Counted from the stretch's first letter, positions 8,172-17,125 are shown. The stretch: 64,000 bases of DNA from DATBJJ01 sp963750915 (GCA_963750915.1 CAVVSF010000009.1:372001-436000); one strand, 5' to 3'. Notes: generated by a model from the sequence alone, not told the origin. Program-made: numbers and translations.

Positions 8172-8779
8172 CGGCGGAAGAGGCGCTCGCGCGCCTGCGT
8201 GAAGGCAATCAGAGATTCGTCGCCAACGAGGCGGCGACGCCGCCGCTGAACGACGCGGCCCGGCGGGCGGCGCTGGTCGCCGGCCAGGAACCGTTTGCGA
8301 TCATCCTCGGCTGCTCCGACTCGCGGGTGCCGGCGGAGCTCGTCTTCGATCAGGGATTCGGCGACCTGTTCGTCATCCGCGTTGCCGGCAACGTCGTCGC
8401 GCCATCGCAGATTGGCAGCGTCGAGTTCTGCGCCGCCCGCTACGACGCCCGCCTGGTCGTAGTTATGGGCCACTCCCAATGCGGCGCGATCCTGGCAACG
8501 CTCGACGACGTCCTGGGGGTGGCGTCGAGCCATTCGCGCAACCTGCGATCGATCGTCGATCGGGTGCGGCCGTCGATCGAGACACTGCTTGCCGGCCGTG
8601 AAGAGCGCGACACCGACGCCCTGGTTCGCGAAGCGGTCCGCGCCAATGTCCGGGCCTCGGTCGATCACCTCCGCCACGGGTCAGAGCTGCTCGAGCGCAT
8701 GGTCCAGAACGACGGGATGCTCGTCGTCGGCGCCGAGTACTCACTCGAGACCGGCGTAGTCTCGTTCCTCGAACAGTGA
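8165..8779 (+). CDS. Beta-class carbonic anhydrase
   Basis: The 204-residue cytoplasmic enzyme interconverts CO2 and bicarbonate. All expected residues are visible: zinc ligands Cys50, His103 and Cys106 in GCSDSR and GHSQCGA, and the Asp52-Arg54 catalytic dyad. FVIRVAGN and SVEF(C)A segments complete the fold. Length is normal for the bacterial plant-type/clade B form. Its own RBS is weak, and the upstream 41-residue frame overlaps the start, so coupling is likely. The gene is followed by a heptad repeat and a convergent hydrolase gene. Confidence 0.93.
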   Translation: MLTAEEALARLREGNQRFVANEAATPPLNDAARRAALVAGQEPFAIILGCSDSRVPAELVFDQGFGDLFVIRVAGNVVAPSQIGSVEFCAARYDARLVVVMGHSQCGAILATLDDVLGVASSHSRNLRSIVDRVRPSIETLLAGREERDTDALVREAVRANVRASVDHLRHGSELLERMVQNDGMLVVGAEYSLETGVVSFLEQ

Positions 8780-8780
8780 C

Positions 8781-8800
8781 AGCTGAGAGCTGAGAGCTCT
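8781..8800. repeat. Heptad repeat (AGCTGAG units) between convergent genes
   Basis: Two and a half units of AGCTGAG lie between the carbonic anhydrase stop and the stop of the convergent hydrolase. The element contains the self-complementary GAGAGCTC-like core and could fold as a short hairpin. Same 7-nt periodicity as the elements at 40.7, 55.7, 58.2 and 59.5 kb. Confidence 0.5.
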
Positions 8801-10241
8801 ACTTTCCCCCCTTTCCAACCGCTTCGATCACCAGCCCCAGCGCGGTGTTGGTCGGCTGGCGTGCCGCGCTCGAGCCGCGCATGTGGCCCATCCGGACGAT
8901 GACCAGATCGTGCGTCGGCACGATCCACGTGTTCTGACCGCCGGCGCCGGCGGCGAAGTACGTTTCCGGCGGCAGGTTCCAGGTATTGATGCGGTTCAAC
9001 CAGAAGAACCCGCCGTATTCCGGCCGCTTCCAGGCCGGTGCCGGAGTGCTGACGAAGGTTGACCAGCCCTCGGGAAGCAGCCTCTCGCCCTGCCACATGC
9101 CGTCCTGCAGGTAGAGCAGCCCGAGGCGTGCCCAGTTCCGAGCCGTGCCGTAGTCGTAGCCCGAGATCAGGAAGTTGCCGTACGGGTCGGTCTCGAGGAC
9201 CTGCCGCCGGATGCCGATTCGGTCGAACAGCGCCCGCTGCGGCCAGGTCAGCGGGTTCTCGCCGCGCTTCGTCACCGCCAGCTTCGTCAGGTAGGCGATG
9301 GTCAGCGGATCGCTGTTGCGATAGCGTCCGTCAGTGTTGGGCGGGAACTGCTGCGGCCTGGTGATCGAATACTCGAAGGAGTCGATGCCGCCCGTGTAGA
9401 TGTAGTAGTGATCGGGATATGTCGCGTTCGAGCCGGCCTCCTGGTTGCCAAGGAACCTGAGCCCGGCGCTCATCCGCAGCAGATCGATGTTGCGAATCGC
9501 GCCGCGCGGATCGCCAGGCGCGCGCCACAGCGGCACGGGCGCTGGCTGATCGAGCGTGTAGGTGCCGTCCTTCACCAGCAGGGCGAACAGCGTCGCCGCC
9601 AGGCTCTTGCCCATCGACCAGCTTTCGAGCTGCGTCTCCTTCGTGATGCCCGGCGCGTACCTCTCGGCGACGATACGGCCCTTGTGCACGACGAGGAAGG
9701 CTGCCGTCAGCGCCTTGGGGTTCGAGAAAGCGGCGTCGAGCGCGGCGTCGAGCCTGGCCTTGTCGACACCATCCCCGAGCGGCGACGTGTCCGCTCGATC
9801 GCCCATCGGCCAGGCCTGGGTCTCCGCGGCCGGCAGCGCGGTCGTGACCGCGACAGGCGTGAAATGGATCCCGGGCTTCGACGGATTCTCGATGATGCAG
9901 CCCTGGTCGCCGTGGTAGCGGGCTTCGCGCACGATTGAGCCGAGCGACGCGCGAGCCAGCCTGGCGCCGGGGTCGACGGTGAACGTCACCTTGTCCTGCT
10001 CGGCCGGCGGCATGAAGAAGTAGGCGCTCCCCTGCGCGACGTCCTCGGGCGTGCGACCGGAGACGAACACCCCCGAGCACAGAATCTTCGCGAAGCCGGC
10101 CAGCCCGTTCTCGGTGTGAGTGCCGACGACGCCTGGCACCTCCGGTCCCTGGGACGCCTGGCGTGCCGTCAGGGCCAGCGCGGTGATGCTCCCGGCGATC
10201 AGCGGTGCCGCCAGCGTGTACTTCAGAACGCGATGTCGCAT
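8799..10241 (-). CDS. Serine hydrolase, beta-lactamase class C/esterase family (secreted)
   Basis: The 480-residue protein opens with a signal sequence (YTLAAPLIAGSITALALTA). The beta-lactamase-fold motifs are the nucleophile SxxK in SWSMGKS and the YxN-like YRNSD, followed by a C-terminal GGQNTWIVP region in place of KTG. Members include esterases, D-amino peptidases and 6-aminohexanoate-dimer hydrolase-like enzymes, so antibiotic resistance should not be assumed. A TTG four codons upstream is also in frame. The ATG at 10241 is preferred because it starts the signal peptide. GACAAT on the minus strand (10262-10267) could be its -10 box. Confidence 0.88.
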   Translation of the reverse strand: MRHRVLKYTLAAPLIAGSITALALTARQASQGPEVPGVVGTHTENGLAGFAKILCSGVFVSGRTPEDVAQGSAYFFMPPAEQDKVTFTVDPGARLARASLGSIVREARYHGDQGCIIENPSKPGIHFTPVAVTTALPAAETQAWPMGDRADTSPLGDGVDKARLDAALDAAFSNPKALTAAFLVVHKGRIVAERYAPGITKETQLESWSMGKSLAATLFALLVKDGTYTLDQPAPVPLWRAPGDPRGAIRNIDLLRMSAGLRFLGNQEAGSNATYPDHYYIYTGGIDSFEYSITRPQQFPPNTDGRYRNSDPLTIAYLTKLAVTKRGENPLTWPQRALFDRIGIRRQVLETDPYGNFLISGYDYGTARNWARLGLLYLQDGMWQGERLLPEGWSTFVSTPAPAWKRPEYGGFFWLNRINTWNLPPETYFAAGAGGQNTWIVPTHDLVIVRMGHMRGSSAARQPTNTALGLVIEAVGKGGK

Positions 10242-10345
10242 CGAGGTCTCCAAACGGCGAGATTGTCACACGAAAAGCGGCTCCGGCCGGAGGGAAGGCG
10301 GCAGGCGGTTGGAAGCCGTGCAAGCATTGAGGACGGCATACGCGC

Positions 10346-11137
10346 GTGTCTGAAACACAACTACGTCCGCCTCTGCCGTTCGACACCGTCGTCGGCCAGC
10401 TGCGCGCGCTGGGGCTCGCTCCTGGCGCCGTCGTGGTGGTGCACGCTGCTTTCTCGAAGGTGGCGCCGGTCGAAGGCGGCCCGAACGGCCTCATCGCCGC
10501 GCTCGAGCGAGCCGTCGGCAATTCAGGCACCATCGTCATGCCGAGCATGAGCGCCGACGACGACGAGGTGTTCGATCCGGCGCGATCGCCCTGCACCGGG
10601 ATGGGCATCGTCGCCGAGACGTTCTGGACGCGTCCAGGCGTGTTGCGGAGCGACAGCCCGCATGCGTTCGCCGCGTCAGGGCCGCGCGCGGCAGCGATCA
10701 CGGCGCCGCACCCGATCGAGGTGCCGCACGGGCTCGAGAGCCCGGTCGGGCGCGTGCACGAGCTCGACGGCTACGTCCTGCTGCTCGGTATTGGACACGA
10801 CGCCGACACGACGATCCATCTGGCGGAGAACCTTGCAGGCGTTCGCTACCGCCGGCAGTGTCGATCGCTGGTGATATTGGACGGGACGCCGCAGTACGTC
10901 GAGTACAGCGAGCCCGATCACTGTTGCGAACGATTCGCGCTGCTCGACGACTGGCTCGACGCGCGCGGCGCGCAGCGGCGCGGACCGGTCGGCTACGGCG
11001 AGGGGCGGCTGGCGCGTTCGCGGGATGTGGTCGCCGCCGCGCGCGAGCGGCTGCAGCCGGACGAGACCGTCTTCCTGCATCCGCCCCGGCGCTGCGACGA
11101 GTGCGACGACGCGCGCGCGAGTCTCACCAGATCTTGA
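10346..11137 (+). CDS. AAC(3)-like N-acetyltransferase (YokD family)
   Basis: This 263-residue protein matches the aminoglycoside 3-N-acetyltransferase family along its length. Visible segments are GAVVVVHAAFSKV, GTIVMPSMS, SPHAFAASGPRAAAI, SPVGRVHELDGYVLLLGIGHDADTTIHLAE. Family members use acetyl-CoA. Chromosomal homologues of YokD type often have no proven resistance function, so the substrate is open. The start is a GTG at 10346, because no ATG is in frame near the conserved N-terminus. The 3' end overlaps the convergent M13 peptidase gene by 14 bp. Confidence 0.85.
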   Translation: MSETQLRPPLPFDTVVGQLRALGLAPGAVVVVHAAFSKVAPVEGGPNGLIAALERAVGNSGTIVMPSMSADDDEVFDPARSPCTGMGIVAETFWTRPGVLRSDSPHAFAASGPRAAAITAPHPIEVPHGLESPVGRVHELDGYVLLLGIGHDADTTIHLAENLAGVRYRRQCRSLVILDGTPQYVEYSEPDHCCERFALLDDWLDARGAQRRGPVGYGEGRLARSRDVVAAARERLQPDETVFLHPPRRCDECDDARASLTRS

Positions 11138-13196
11138 CGCGCTTGTCGGGCGCCAGCCACAGGCGGTCGCCCTCTTTCACCGCGAACGTCCGATGGAACG
11201 CCTCGACGTTCGGCAGCGGCCCGTTGCCGCGCATCATGTCGGGAGCGTGGACGTTCGTCAGCACCTGCTGCCGCAGCGCGTCGTCGCGGTACTTCGCCCG
11301 CCAGGCCTGGACCCAGCCGTAGAAGAAGCGTTCGTGGCCGTTGGCGCCGTCGATGGCCGGCGGCTCCTTGCCGGCGAGCGAGAGCTCGTAGGCGCGGTGC
11401 GAGATGACGACGCCGGTCAGATCGCCGATGTTCTCGCCGAGGGTCAGCTCGCCGTTGACGAAGAGCTTCGGCAGCGCTTCCATCGCCGAGTACTGCGCGG
11501 CCAGCCCCTTGGCGCGGCGCATGAACTCGTCGCCGTCCTGCTTCGTCCACCAGTCGCGCAGCTGTCCCTTGGCGTCGTAGCGGCGGCCCTGATCGTCGAA
11601 GCCGTGCCCCATCTCGTGGCCGATCACGCTGCCGATGCCGCCGTAGTTGACGGCATCGTCCGCCGTCATGTCGAAGAACGGCGGCTGGAGGATCGCGGCC
11701 GGGAAGACGATCTCGTTGCGGACCGGGTTGTAGTAGGCGTTGACGGTCTGCGGCGTCATGCCCCACTCTTCGGGATCGACCGGTTTGCCGGCCTTGCCGA
11801 GCTGGTAATGACTGTCGGCCATCCACGCCCGGAGCATGTTGCCGACGAGATCGTCAGGCTTGATCTCGACCTTCGAGTAGTCGCGCCACTTGCTCGGATA
11901 GCCAATCTTGGGACGGAACGCCGCGAGCTTTGCCTGGGCTTCCTTCCTGGTGTCCGGCCCCATCCATTCGAGCTTGTCGATGCCCTCGCGGAAGGCCGCG
12001 CGCAGGTTCTCGACCAGCCGATCCATGCGCGCCTTCGCTTCCGGCTTGAAGTGCCGATCGACGTAGACCTTGCCGAGCAGCTCCCCGAGGGTGGAGTCGA
12101 GGTTGTTGACCGCGCGCTTCCAGCGCGGCTGCATCTCTTTGACCCCCTGGAGCGTGCGGCCGTAGAAATCGAACCGCGCTTCGACGAATTCGGCGCTCAG
12201 GTACGGCGCCAGCGCCGTGGCGGTGTGGAACTTCAAGTATGGCTTCCAGCGATCGACTGGTATCTCGTTGACCGCCGCTGCCATCGCCTTGAAATAGCTC
12301 GGCTGGGAGACGACCACCGCGCCGGCGTTCGTGACGCCGAGCTCCTGGGCCCAGACGTTCCAGTCGAGGCCGGGGAACTGCTTCGGCAGATCGGCAAGCG
12401 TCACCTTGTTGTAGGTCTTGACCGCATCGCGGCTCTCGACGTTCGTCCAGTGCGAACGCGCGAGGCGGGTTTCGAGCGCGAGGATGTCCTTGGCGGCGCC
12501 GTCCACCGCCGGCAGGCCGGCGAGCCCGAGCATCCTGGCGACATAGGCCGAGTACTTCTGCCGGTACTCCTTCAGCTTCGCTTCGTCCTTCAGGTAGTAG
12601 TCGCGATCGGGAAGCCCGAGACCGCTCTGCGACAAATACAGGACCGACGTCGTCGGCGCCTGCGCATCGCCGTCGACGTAGCCGCCGGCGAGCGTCGTCA
12701 TGTTGAGCATCATCATTCGCGCCATGTGGCGGGCGAGGTCGGCCTTGGTGGCGAGGGCATCGATCCGCGCCAGCTCGGGCTCGAGCGGCGTTTTGCCGGC
12801 GGCGTTGGCGCGCGCCTCGTCCATGAACGCGGTGAAGAAGTCGCCGAGCTTCTGCTCGGCTGAGCCGTTGGCCTTGTTCGCCGACTTCGATGCCCCTTCG
12901 ACGATCGCGCGGAGCTGCTCCTGCGTGCGGTCGATGGCCTCGTAGAAGCCGCCGTAGGCGCCGCGGTCGGCCGGGATCTCGGTCTTCGCCAGCCAGGCGC
13001 CGTTGACGTAGCGATACAGGTCGTCCTGCGGACGAACCGCCTTGTCGAAGCCGGCCGCGTCGATACCCGAGCGCAGCGGCGCTGGCGCCGGCGCCGGCGC
13101 GGGTGCGGCTGCCGGTGCCTCGGACGGCTGCCGTGAACATCCGGCCGTCATCGCCAGAACCGCGGCCACGGCGGCAAGCCTGTCGAACCTGATCAT
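11124..13196 (-). CDS. M13 family zinc metallopeptidase (neprilysin-like), lipoprotein
   Basis: The 690-residue product carries a lipobox (LAMTAGC, Cys20), an Ala/Pro-rich linker, and then the full M13 architecture. Catalytic motifs are VIGHEMGHGFDDQG (HExxH), ENIGDLTG (third ligand Glu and following Asp), and the NAYYNP substrate-binding segment. The C-terminal CxxW motif of animal homologues is not seen and ends here as RVKIW. The enzyme should cut short peptides outside the cytoplasm. The frame extends upstream to 13244, but the ATG at 13196 gives a proper lipoprotein signal. TACAAC at 13208-13213 (minus strand) is a possible -10. Confidence 0.93.
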   Translation of the reverse strand: MIRFDRLAAVAAVLAMTAGCSRQPSEAPAAAPAPAPAPAPLRSGIDAAGFDKAVRPQDDLYRYVNGAWLAKTEIPADRGAYGGFYEAIDRTQEQLRAIVEGASKSANKANGSAEQKLGDFFTAFMDEARANAAGKTPLEPELARIDALATKADLARHMARMMMLNMTTLAGGYVDGDAQAPTTSVLYLSQSGLGLPDRDYYLKDEAKLKEYRQKYSAYVARMLGLAGLPAVDGAAKDILALETRLARSHWTNVESRDAVKTYNKVTLADLPKQFPGLDWNVWAQELGVTNAGAVVVSQPSYFKAMAAAVNEIPVDRWKPYLKFHTATALAPYLSAEFVEARFDFYGRTLQGVKEMQPRWKRAVNNLDSTLGELLGKVYVDRHFKPEAKARMDRLVENLRAAFREGIDKLEWMGPDTRKEAQAKLAAFRPKIGYPSKWRDYSKVEIKPDDLVGNMLRAWMADSHYQLGKAGKPVDPEEWGMTPQTVNAYYNPVRNEIVFPAAILQPPFFDMTADDAVNYGGIGSVIGHEMGHGFDDQGRRYDAKGQLRDWWTKQDGDEFMRRAKGLAAQYSAMEALPKLFVNGELTLGENIGDLTGVVISHRAYELSLAGKEPPAIDGANGHERFFYGWVQAWRAKYRDDALRQQVLTNVHAPDMMRGNGPLPNVEAFHRTFAVKEGDRLWLAPDKRVKIW

Positions 13197-13383
13197 GAAT
13201 GTGCCTCGTTGTAGAGTCGATCGCCGGTCGAGGATATGGCGCAATGATAGCGCGCACGCCGCGTGGGCCGGCGCGGGTCAACTCATATCGTATAGAGTGG
13301 CGGGCGTCCGAGTCCTTCCGGCTGGGACGAACGTCATAAGGGTGGGATGAGGACGTTGCAGCCGTCCGGCCGAGGCGGCAGAA

Positions 13384-13568
13384 TAGAAGCCATCTCATAA
13401 ACGCGCGAGCGAGCGGCAGCGAGCGAGCCTGGCGAGCGGAGCGGGGCCCCGGGGCCCCCGCGAGCGCCCGCCTTCGCGCCGACGGCGCTTCGGCGAGGTC
13501 TCGCCGTAGCTTTAGCGGAGGCGGAAGCCAGTCGGGGAGTCCGAGGGGCGAAGCGCCTCGGTTGAGAC
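13384..13568 (+). repeat. Dispersed intergenic repeat, copy B (type 2, longest)
   Basis: Occupies half of the 389-bp gap between the M13 peptidase and map; the other half (13197-13383) holds the divergent start region of the peptidase and nothing else I recognise. The left end is TAGAAGCCATCTCATAAAC. The centre contains the GGGGCCCCGGGGCCCC palindrome shared with the copy at 6470, followed by ~65 bp found only here. The right end is the CCGAGG...CCTCGG stem and GTTGAGAC. It ends 17 bp before the map start codon. Confidence 0.8.
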
Positions 13569-13585
13569 AGTGCGGAACAGAACCT

Positions 13586-14326
13586 ATGTCGATCGAAACC
13601 CCCGACGACCTGCAAGGAATGCGTGAGGCCGGCCGTATCACGCGGCTGACGCTCGACGCGCTCGAGGGCAGCGTGCGCGCAGGCGTGACCACCGCCGAGC
13701 TCGACGCCGTCGCCGCGGACGTGTTGCGGGCCCACGGCGGGCGATCCGCGCCGGCGATCGTCTACGGCTTTCCCGGGACGGTGCTCATCAGCGTCAACGA
13801 CGAGGTCGTCCATGGCATCCCCGGTCCACGCCGGCTGCGGCGGGGCGACCTCGTGAAGCTCGATGTCACGATCGAGAAGGACGGCTACGTCGCCGATGCT
13901 GCCCGGACGGTGGTCGTCGAGCAGGGCGAGGAGACGGCGCACCGCCTGGCGGCGTGCGCGATGTCGGCACTGAACGCGGCGCTCGACGTCGCCAGGGCGG
14001 GCACGCTCGTGCGCGAGATCGGCCGCGCCGTCACCAGTGAAGTCCGGCGCCAGGGATTCACCGTCGTCCGCGGCCTCACCGGCCATGGCATCGGCCGGAC
14101 GATTCACGAGTCGCCGTCGGTCCCGAACGAACCCGATCCGTGGCAGCGCGACGTGCTCACCGAGGGGCTGGTGCTCACCATCGAACCGATGATCTCGGCC
14201 GGCAGCTCGCGCGTCAGCCAGGACGCGGATGGCTGGACCCTGCGGACACGCGACGGCAGCCTCGCGGCGCACTGCGAACACACGCTCGTCATCGGCCGCG
14301 GCGCGCCGCTCGTCCTGACCGCATGA
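13586..14326 (+). CDS. map: Methionine aminopeptidase type I
   Basis: The 246-residue cytoplasmic enzyme removes the initiator methionine from nascent proteins. Metal ligands appear in the standard order: Asp in KLDVTIEKDGYVADAART (two Asp), His in GLTGHGIG, Glu in TIEPMI, and a final Glu in AHCEHTLVI. FPGTVLISVNDEVVHGIPG is the usual substrate-pocket segment. The length is that of the short type Ia form without a zinc-finger extension. The ATG at 13586 is chosen because translation further upstream would run into the repeat. It is followed by a run of overlapping genes but is separated from them by 40 bp. Confidence 0.95.
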   Translation: MSIETPDDLQGMREAGRITRLTLDALEGSVRAGVTTAELDAVAADVLRAHGGRSAPAIVYGFPGTVLISVNDEVVHGIPGPRRLRRGDLVKLDVTIEKDGYVADAARTVVVEQGEETAHRLAACAMSALNAALDVARAGTLVREIGRAVTSEVRRQGFTVVRGLTGHGIGRTIHESPSVPNEPDPWQRDVLTEGLVLTIEPMISAGSSRVSQDADGWTLRTRDGSLAAHCEHTLVIGRGAPLVLTA

Positions 14327-14366
14327 AGCCGTCGCACCACCGGGCGCCGCGTCGGGCGCCGCTCTC

Positions 14367-14801
14367 GTGACGACGTTGTGGCTGCTCACGGCGCTGTTGC
14401 GGCTCAGCGGCGTCGTCATCACGCTGGCGTTTCTCGCGGTGCTGATGCCGGCCGATTGGATGGTCGCCACCCACCGCACCCTCGGTATGGGCGAGCTGCC
14501 GCGGGCGCCGATCGTCGAGTACCTGACGCGTTCGCTGGCGGCGTTGTACGGCTTCCACGGCGTGCTGCTGCTCATCATCGCCACCGAGCCGGTGCGCTAT
14601 CGCCTCTTCGTCTGGTATATCGCGGCGATGAACGTGGCTTTCGGTACGATCATGCTCGCGATCGATCTCCACGCCGGCATGCCGCTCCCGTGGACGCTGC
14701 TCGAAGGACCGCCAATTGCGGTCATGGGTATTGCGATTGGCCTGCTCAACCGGGCGCAGCCCCGATTCGCCGAGCAGCTGCGGAGTGGTTACGAGCGATG
14801 A
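14367..14801 (+). CDS. Hypothetical four-helix membrane protein
   Basis: This 144-residue protein starts with GTG and shows four hydrophobic segments (LLTALLRLSGVVITLAFLAVLM; SLAALYGFHGVLLLIIA; WYIAAMNVAFGTIMLAIDL; PPIAVMGIAIGLL). The first helix ends in PADWM and the loops carry basic residues. I do not recognise the family. Its stop overlaps the next start codon as ATGA, so it begins a chain of five tightly packed genes that runs to the DinB-like gene. Confidence 0.7.
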   Translation: MTTLWLLTALLRLSGVVITLAFLAVLMPADWMVATHRTLGMGELPRAPIVEYLTRSLAALYGFHGVLLLIIATEPVRYRLFVWYIAAMNVAFGTIMLAIDLHAGMPLPWTLLEGPPIAVMGIAIGLLNRAQPRFAEQLRSGYER

Positions 14802-15172
14802 CCGAACCCGATCCCCGGCGCGACTGGCACTTGCGCCAGCTCCAACGCAGCCTGCGCGGCCTCGCGAACGCGGACGGAGCGCAGGGCGCGCTCTTTCCGG
14901 GCTTCGCGCGCACGCCGTCCGATCTCGCGTTCGACTTCGATCACTGGGTGTCCGTCGTGCGCAGCAATTACGACGACGAGCTGACGGACGCGCAGCGGAG
15001 CGGGCTCGCTGCGATTGAGGCCACTTTCGCGGCGATGTCGCGTGAAAGTGCGGATTTCGATCTCGACGTCTGGAGCGAGCCGGCACTGCGGACCAGCGAA
15101 CGCTGGGCCGAGGTGAGGCGGCTCGCCACGAGCGCGCTGGAGGCGATGGACTGGGGCGAGGATTCACCGTGA
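14798..15172 (+). CDS. Hypothetical soluble protein
   Basis: A 124-residue, acidic, mostly helical protein without signal or membrane segments. Notable stretches are DWHLRQLQRSLRGLA and FDFDHWVSVVRSNYDDELTDAQ. No family is recognised. It overlaps the upstream membrane protein by 4 bp (ATGA) and the downstream small membrane protein by 4 bp (GTGA), so translation of the three is probably coupled. Confidence 0.65.
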   Translation: MTEPDPRRDWHLRQLQRSLRGLANADGAQGALFPGFARTPSDLAFDFDHWVSVVRSNYDDELTDAQRSGLAAIEATFAAMSRESADFDLDVWSEPALRTSERWAEVRRLATSALEAMDWGEDSP

Positions 15173-15339
15173 AGATCTATCCACGCGGCCTGATCGCATT
15201 TGTGGCGTTTGCAGCGGCCGTGGCGATTGCCGTGCGCTATCCGCTCGGCGGCGCCATCGTCGCCGGCAGCTATCTCGCCGTCGAAGCCGCGATGCTGCTC
15301 GGCATCCTTGGCTGGGGGAGTGGCAGGTCCCGCCGCTGA
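15169..15339 (+). CDS. Small membrane protein, 56 residues
   Basis: The gene starts with GTG inside the stop region of the preceding gene (GTGA) and ends in TGATG, where the methyltransferase starts. The peptide has a short basic N-terminus (VKIYPRG), two hydrophobic helices (LIAFVAFAAAVAIAV and AGSYLAVEAAMLLGIL), and a basic tail GRSRR. It is most likely an inner-membrane protein with two passes. The exact overlaps on both sides are the main support. Function unknown. Confidence 0.65.
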   Translation: MKIYPRGLIAFVAFAAAVAIAVRYPLGGAIVAGSYLAVEAAMLLGILGWGSGRSRR

Positions 15340-15962
15340 TGGCCAACCCGGGCGTCCTCGACCTCGAGACCGAGTTCGGCGGCATCGACATATACCTCTT
15401 CGATCAGCTGCAGCGGCGCCGGCTCGTGGCGCCGATGCGGACGCTCGACGCCGGGTGCGGCGGCGGGCGCAACCTCGTCTACCTGCTTCGCGCGGGCTTC
15501 GACGTCTGCGCGACCGATGGCGAGCCGGGCGCCGTCGACGCCGTCCGCCGCCTGGCGGCGACGCTCGCGCCGTCGCTTCCCTCCACTAACTTCCGCGTCG
15601 AGCCGGTGGAACGCTGCTCGTTCGCCGACGCCGATTTCGACGTTGTCGTCAGCAGTGCGGTCCTGCATTTCGCCCGCGACGAGGCGCATTTCATGGCGAT
15701 GGTTGGCGAGATGTGGCGCGTGCTGCGGCCCGGCGGGATCTTCTTCTGCCGGCTGGCGTCGAATATCGGCATGGAGTCGCGGGTCGAGCCGCTGGGCAAT
15801 CGGCGCTTCTGGCTGCCGGACGGGTCCGAGCGCTTTCTCGTCGACGCGCCGATGCTGACGGCGTTGACCGAGCGACTGGGCGGGAAGTTCATCGATCCCA
15901 TCAAGACCACAGTCGTCCACGATCAACGGTGCATGACGACATGGGTGACGAGGAAGGCATGA
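15339..15962 (+). CDS. Class I SAM-dependent methyltransferase
   Basis: The 207-residue protein contains the glycine-rich motif I LDAGCGGGRNLVYLL, motif II with acidic residues (VCATDGEPGAVDAV), and a post-motif segment VVVSSAVLHFARDEAHF followed by VLRPGGIFFCRL. This is the Methyltransf_11/25 type fold. The acceptor is unknown. It overlaps its neighbours by 1 bp and 4 bp respectively, so it belongs to the overlapping chain. Confidence 0.85.
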   Translation: MANPGVLDLETEFGGIDIYLFDQLQRRRLVAPMRTLDAGCGGGRNLVYLLRAGFDVCATDGEPGAVDAVRRLAATLAPSLPSTNFRVEPVERCSFADADFDVVVSSAVLHFARDEAHFMAMVGEMWRVLRPGGIFFCRLASNIGMESRVEPLGNRRFWLPDGSERFLVDAPMLTALTERLGGKFIDPIKTTVVHDQRCMTTWVTRKA

Positions 15963-16453
15963 TTGACGAATCGGTGACGCGAGAGCTGCTGTCGCGGCTG
16001 CTCGACTGGGAGGACGCCCGCGTCGGCTTCGATGCGGCAATCTCGGGGATCCCGCCGCGCTACCGCGGCGTCAAGCCGGCCGGGGCGCCGCATACGCTGT
16101 GGCAGCTGCTGGAGCACATCCGCATCGCCCAGCACGACATCCTCGATTTCTCCGTCAACGCGAGCTATCGCGAGCAGAAGTGGCCCGACGACTACTGGCC
16201 GCGCCGCGAGAAGCCGCCATCCGCGGCGGCCTGGGAGCGCAGCGTGAAGCAGGTGCGACGGGACCGTCGGGCGCTGCAGCGCCTCGCGGCCAGCCGCCGG
16301 CTGGCGTTGACCGACCGCATCCCGCACGGCTCGGGGCAGACCTACGCCCGCGAACTGGTGCTCGTGGCGGACCACAACGCTTACCACGTCGGCCAGATCG
16401 TGCTGCTGCGGCAGCTCCTCGGCATCTGGCCGCCGAAGCGACGCGCGAAGTAG
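15959..16453 (+). CDS. DinB-like four-helix bundle protein
   Basis: The 164-residue protein has the DinB/YfiT metal-site pattern: a first His in LLEHIRIAQHDIL, and a paired His site in VADHNAYHVGQIVLLR. These proteins bind a divalent metal and include thiol transferases and damage-inducible proteins of unknown activity. The start at 15959 overlaps the methyltransferase stop as ATGA. A further upstream frame is only off-frame coding sequence of the methyltransferase. Confidence 0.85.
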   Translation: MIDESVTRELLSRLLDWEDARVGFDAAISGIPPRYRGVKPAGAPHTLWQLLEHIRIAQHDILDFSVNASYREQKWPDDYWPRREKPPSAAAWERSVKQVRRDRRALQRLAASRRLALTDRIPHGSGQTYARELVLVADHNAYHVGQIVLLRQLLGIWPPKRRAK

Positions 16454-16465
16454 GCGGCCAACGCC

Positions 16466-17125
16466 ATGGATCAACGGACCAGGGCCCTGGTCGAACAAGT
16501 CTGGTCGTACCATCAGCTGCAGCACGAGCTCGTCAGGTCCGACGCAATCCTGGTGCTGTGCAGCCACGACACCCGGGTTGCCGAGCGCGGTGCCGCCCTT
16601 CTGCTCGAAGGCTGGGCGCCGCTCCTGATCTTCTCCGGCGGCCTGGGCGCGATCACGAAGGCGATGTGGCAGGATCCCGAGGCCGACCGCTTCGCGGCCA
16701 TTGCAGTCGGGCTCGGCGTCCCCGCGGAGCGCATCCTGATCGAGAACCGTTCGAGCAATACCGGCGAGAACGTCAGTTTCACACGGCAGCTGCTCGCCGA
16801 CCGCGGCCTCGATCCCGCCAGCTTCATCCTCGTCCAGAAGCCCTACATGGAGCGGCGGACCTACGCGACGTTCAGGAAGCGCTGGCCTGAGAAGTCGATC
16901 GTCGTGACGTCGCCGCGCGTGTCGCTCGACGAGTATCTGTCCACGTACTCCAACGACCAGCTGTCCCGGGACGACGTCATAAGCATCATGGTCGGCGACC
17001 TCCAGCGCATCCGCTTGTACGCCGAGAAAGGGTTCCAGATCCCGCAGGAAATCCCGGAGAGCGTCTGGGCGGCGTTCGAGGAACTGGTCTCGGCCGGATA
17101 CGACTCGCACCTGGTGCGGGAGTGA
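16466..17125 (+). CDS. YdcF-like DUF218 protein
   Basis: This 219-residue protein matches the ElyC/SanA/YdcF family. The conserved features are SDAILVLCSHDTRVAERGA at the N-terminus, LIFSGGLG, and the ENRSSNTGENVSFT block that ends the core domain, followed by ILVQKPYMERRTYATF. There is no N-terminal membrane segment, so it resembles the cytoplasmic YdcF form, which binds S-adenosylmethionine in E. coli. The true reaction is unknown. It starts 12 bp after the DinB-like gene and is probably the last gene of the unit. Confidence 0.85.
   Translation: MDQRTRALVEQVWSYHQLQHELVRSDAILVLCSHDTRVAERGAALLLEGWAPLLIFSGGLGAITKAMWQDPEADRFAAIAVGLGVPAERILIENRSSNTGENVSFTRQLLADRGLDPASFILVQKPYMERRTYATFRKRWPEKSIVVTSPRVSLDEYLSTYSNDQLSRDDVISIMVGDLQRIRLYAEKGFQIPQEIPESVWAAFEELVSAGYDSHLVRE

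Noticed and set aside
8799..10241. Class C beta-lactamase resistance enzyme
   Set aside because: No clear KTG motif; the family includes many esterases and peptidases.
10346..11137. Calling an antibiotic resistance gene from the AAC(3)-like family
   Set aside because: Family members of YokD type include enzymes without proven resistance; no mobile context supports it.
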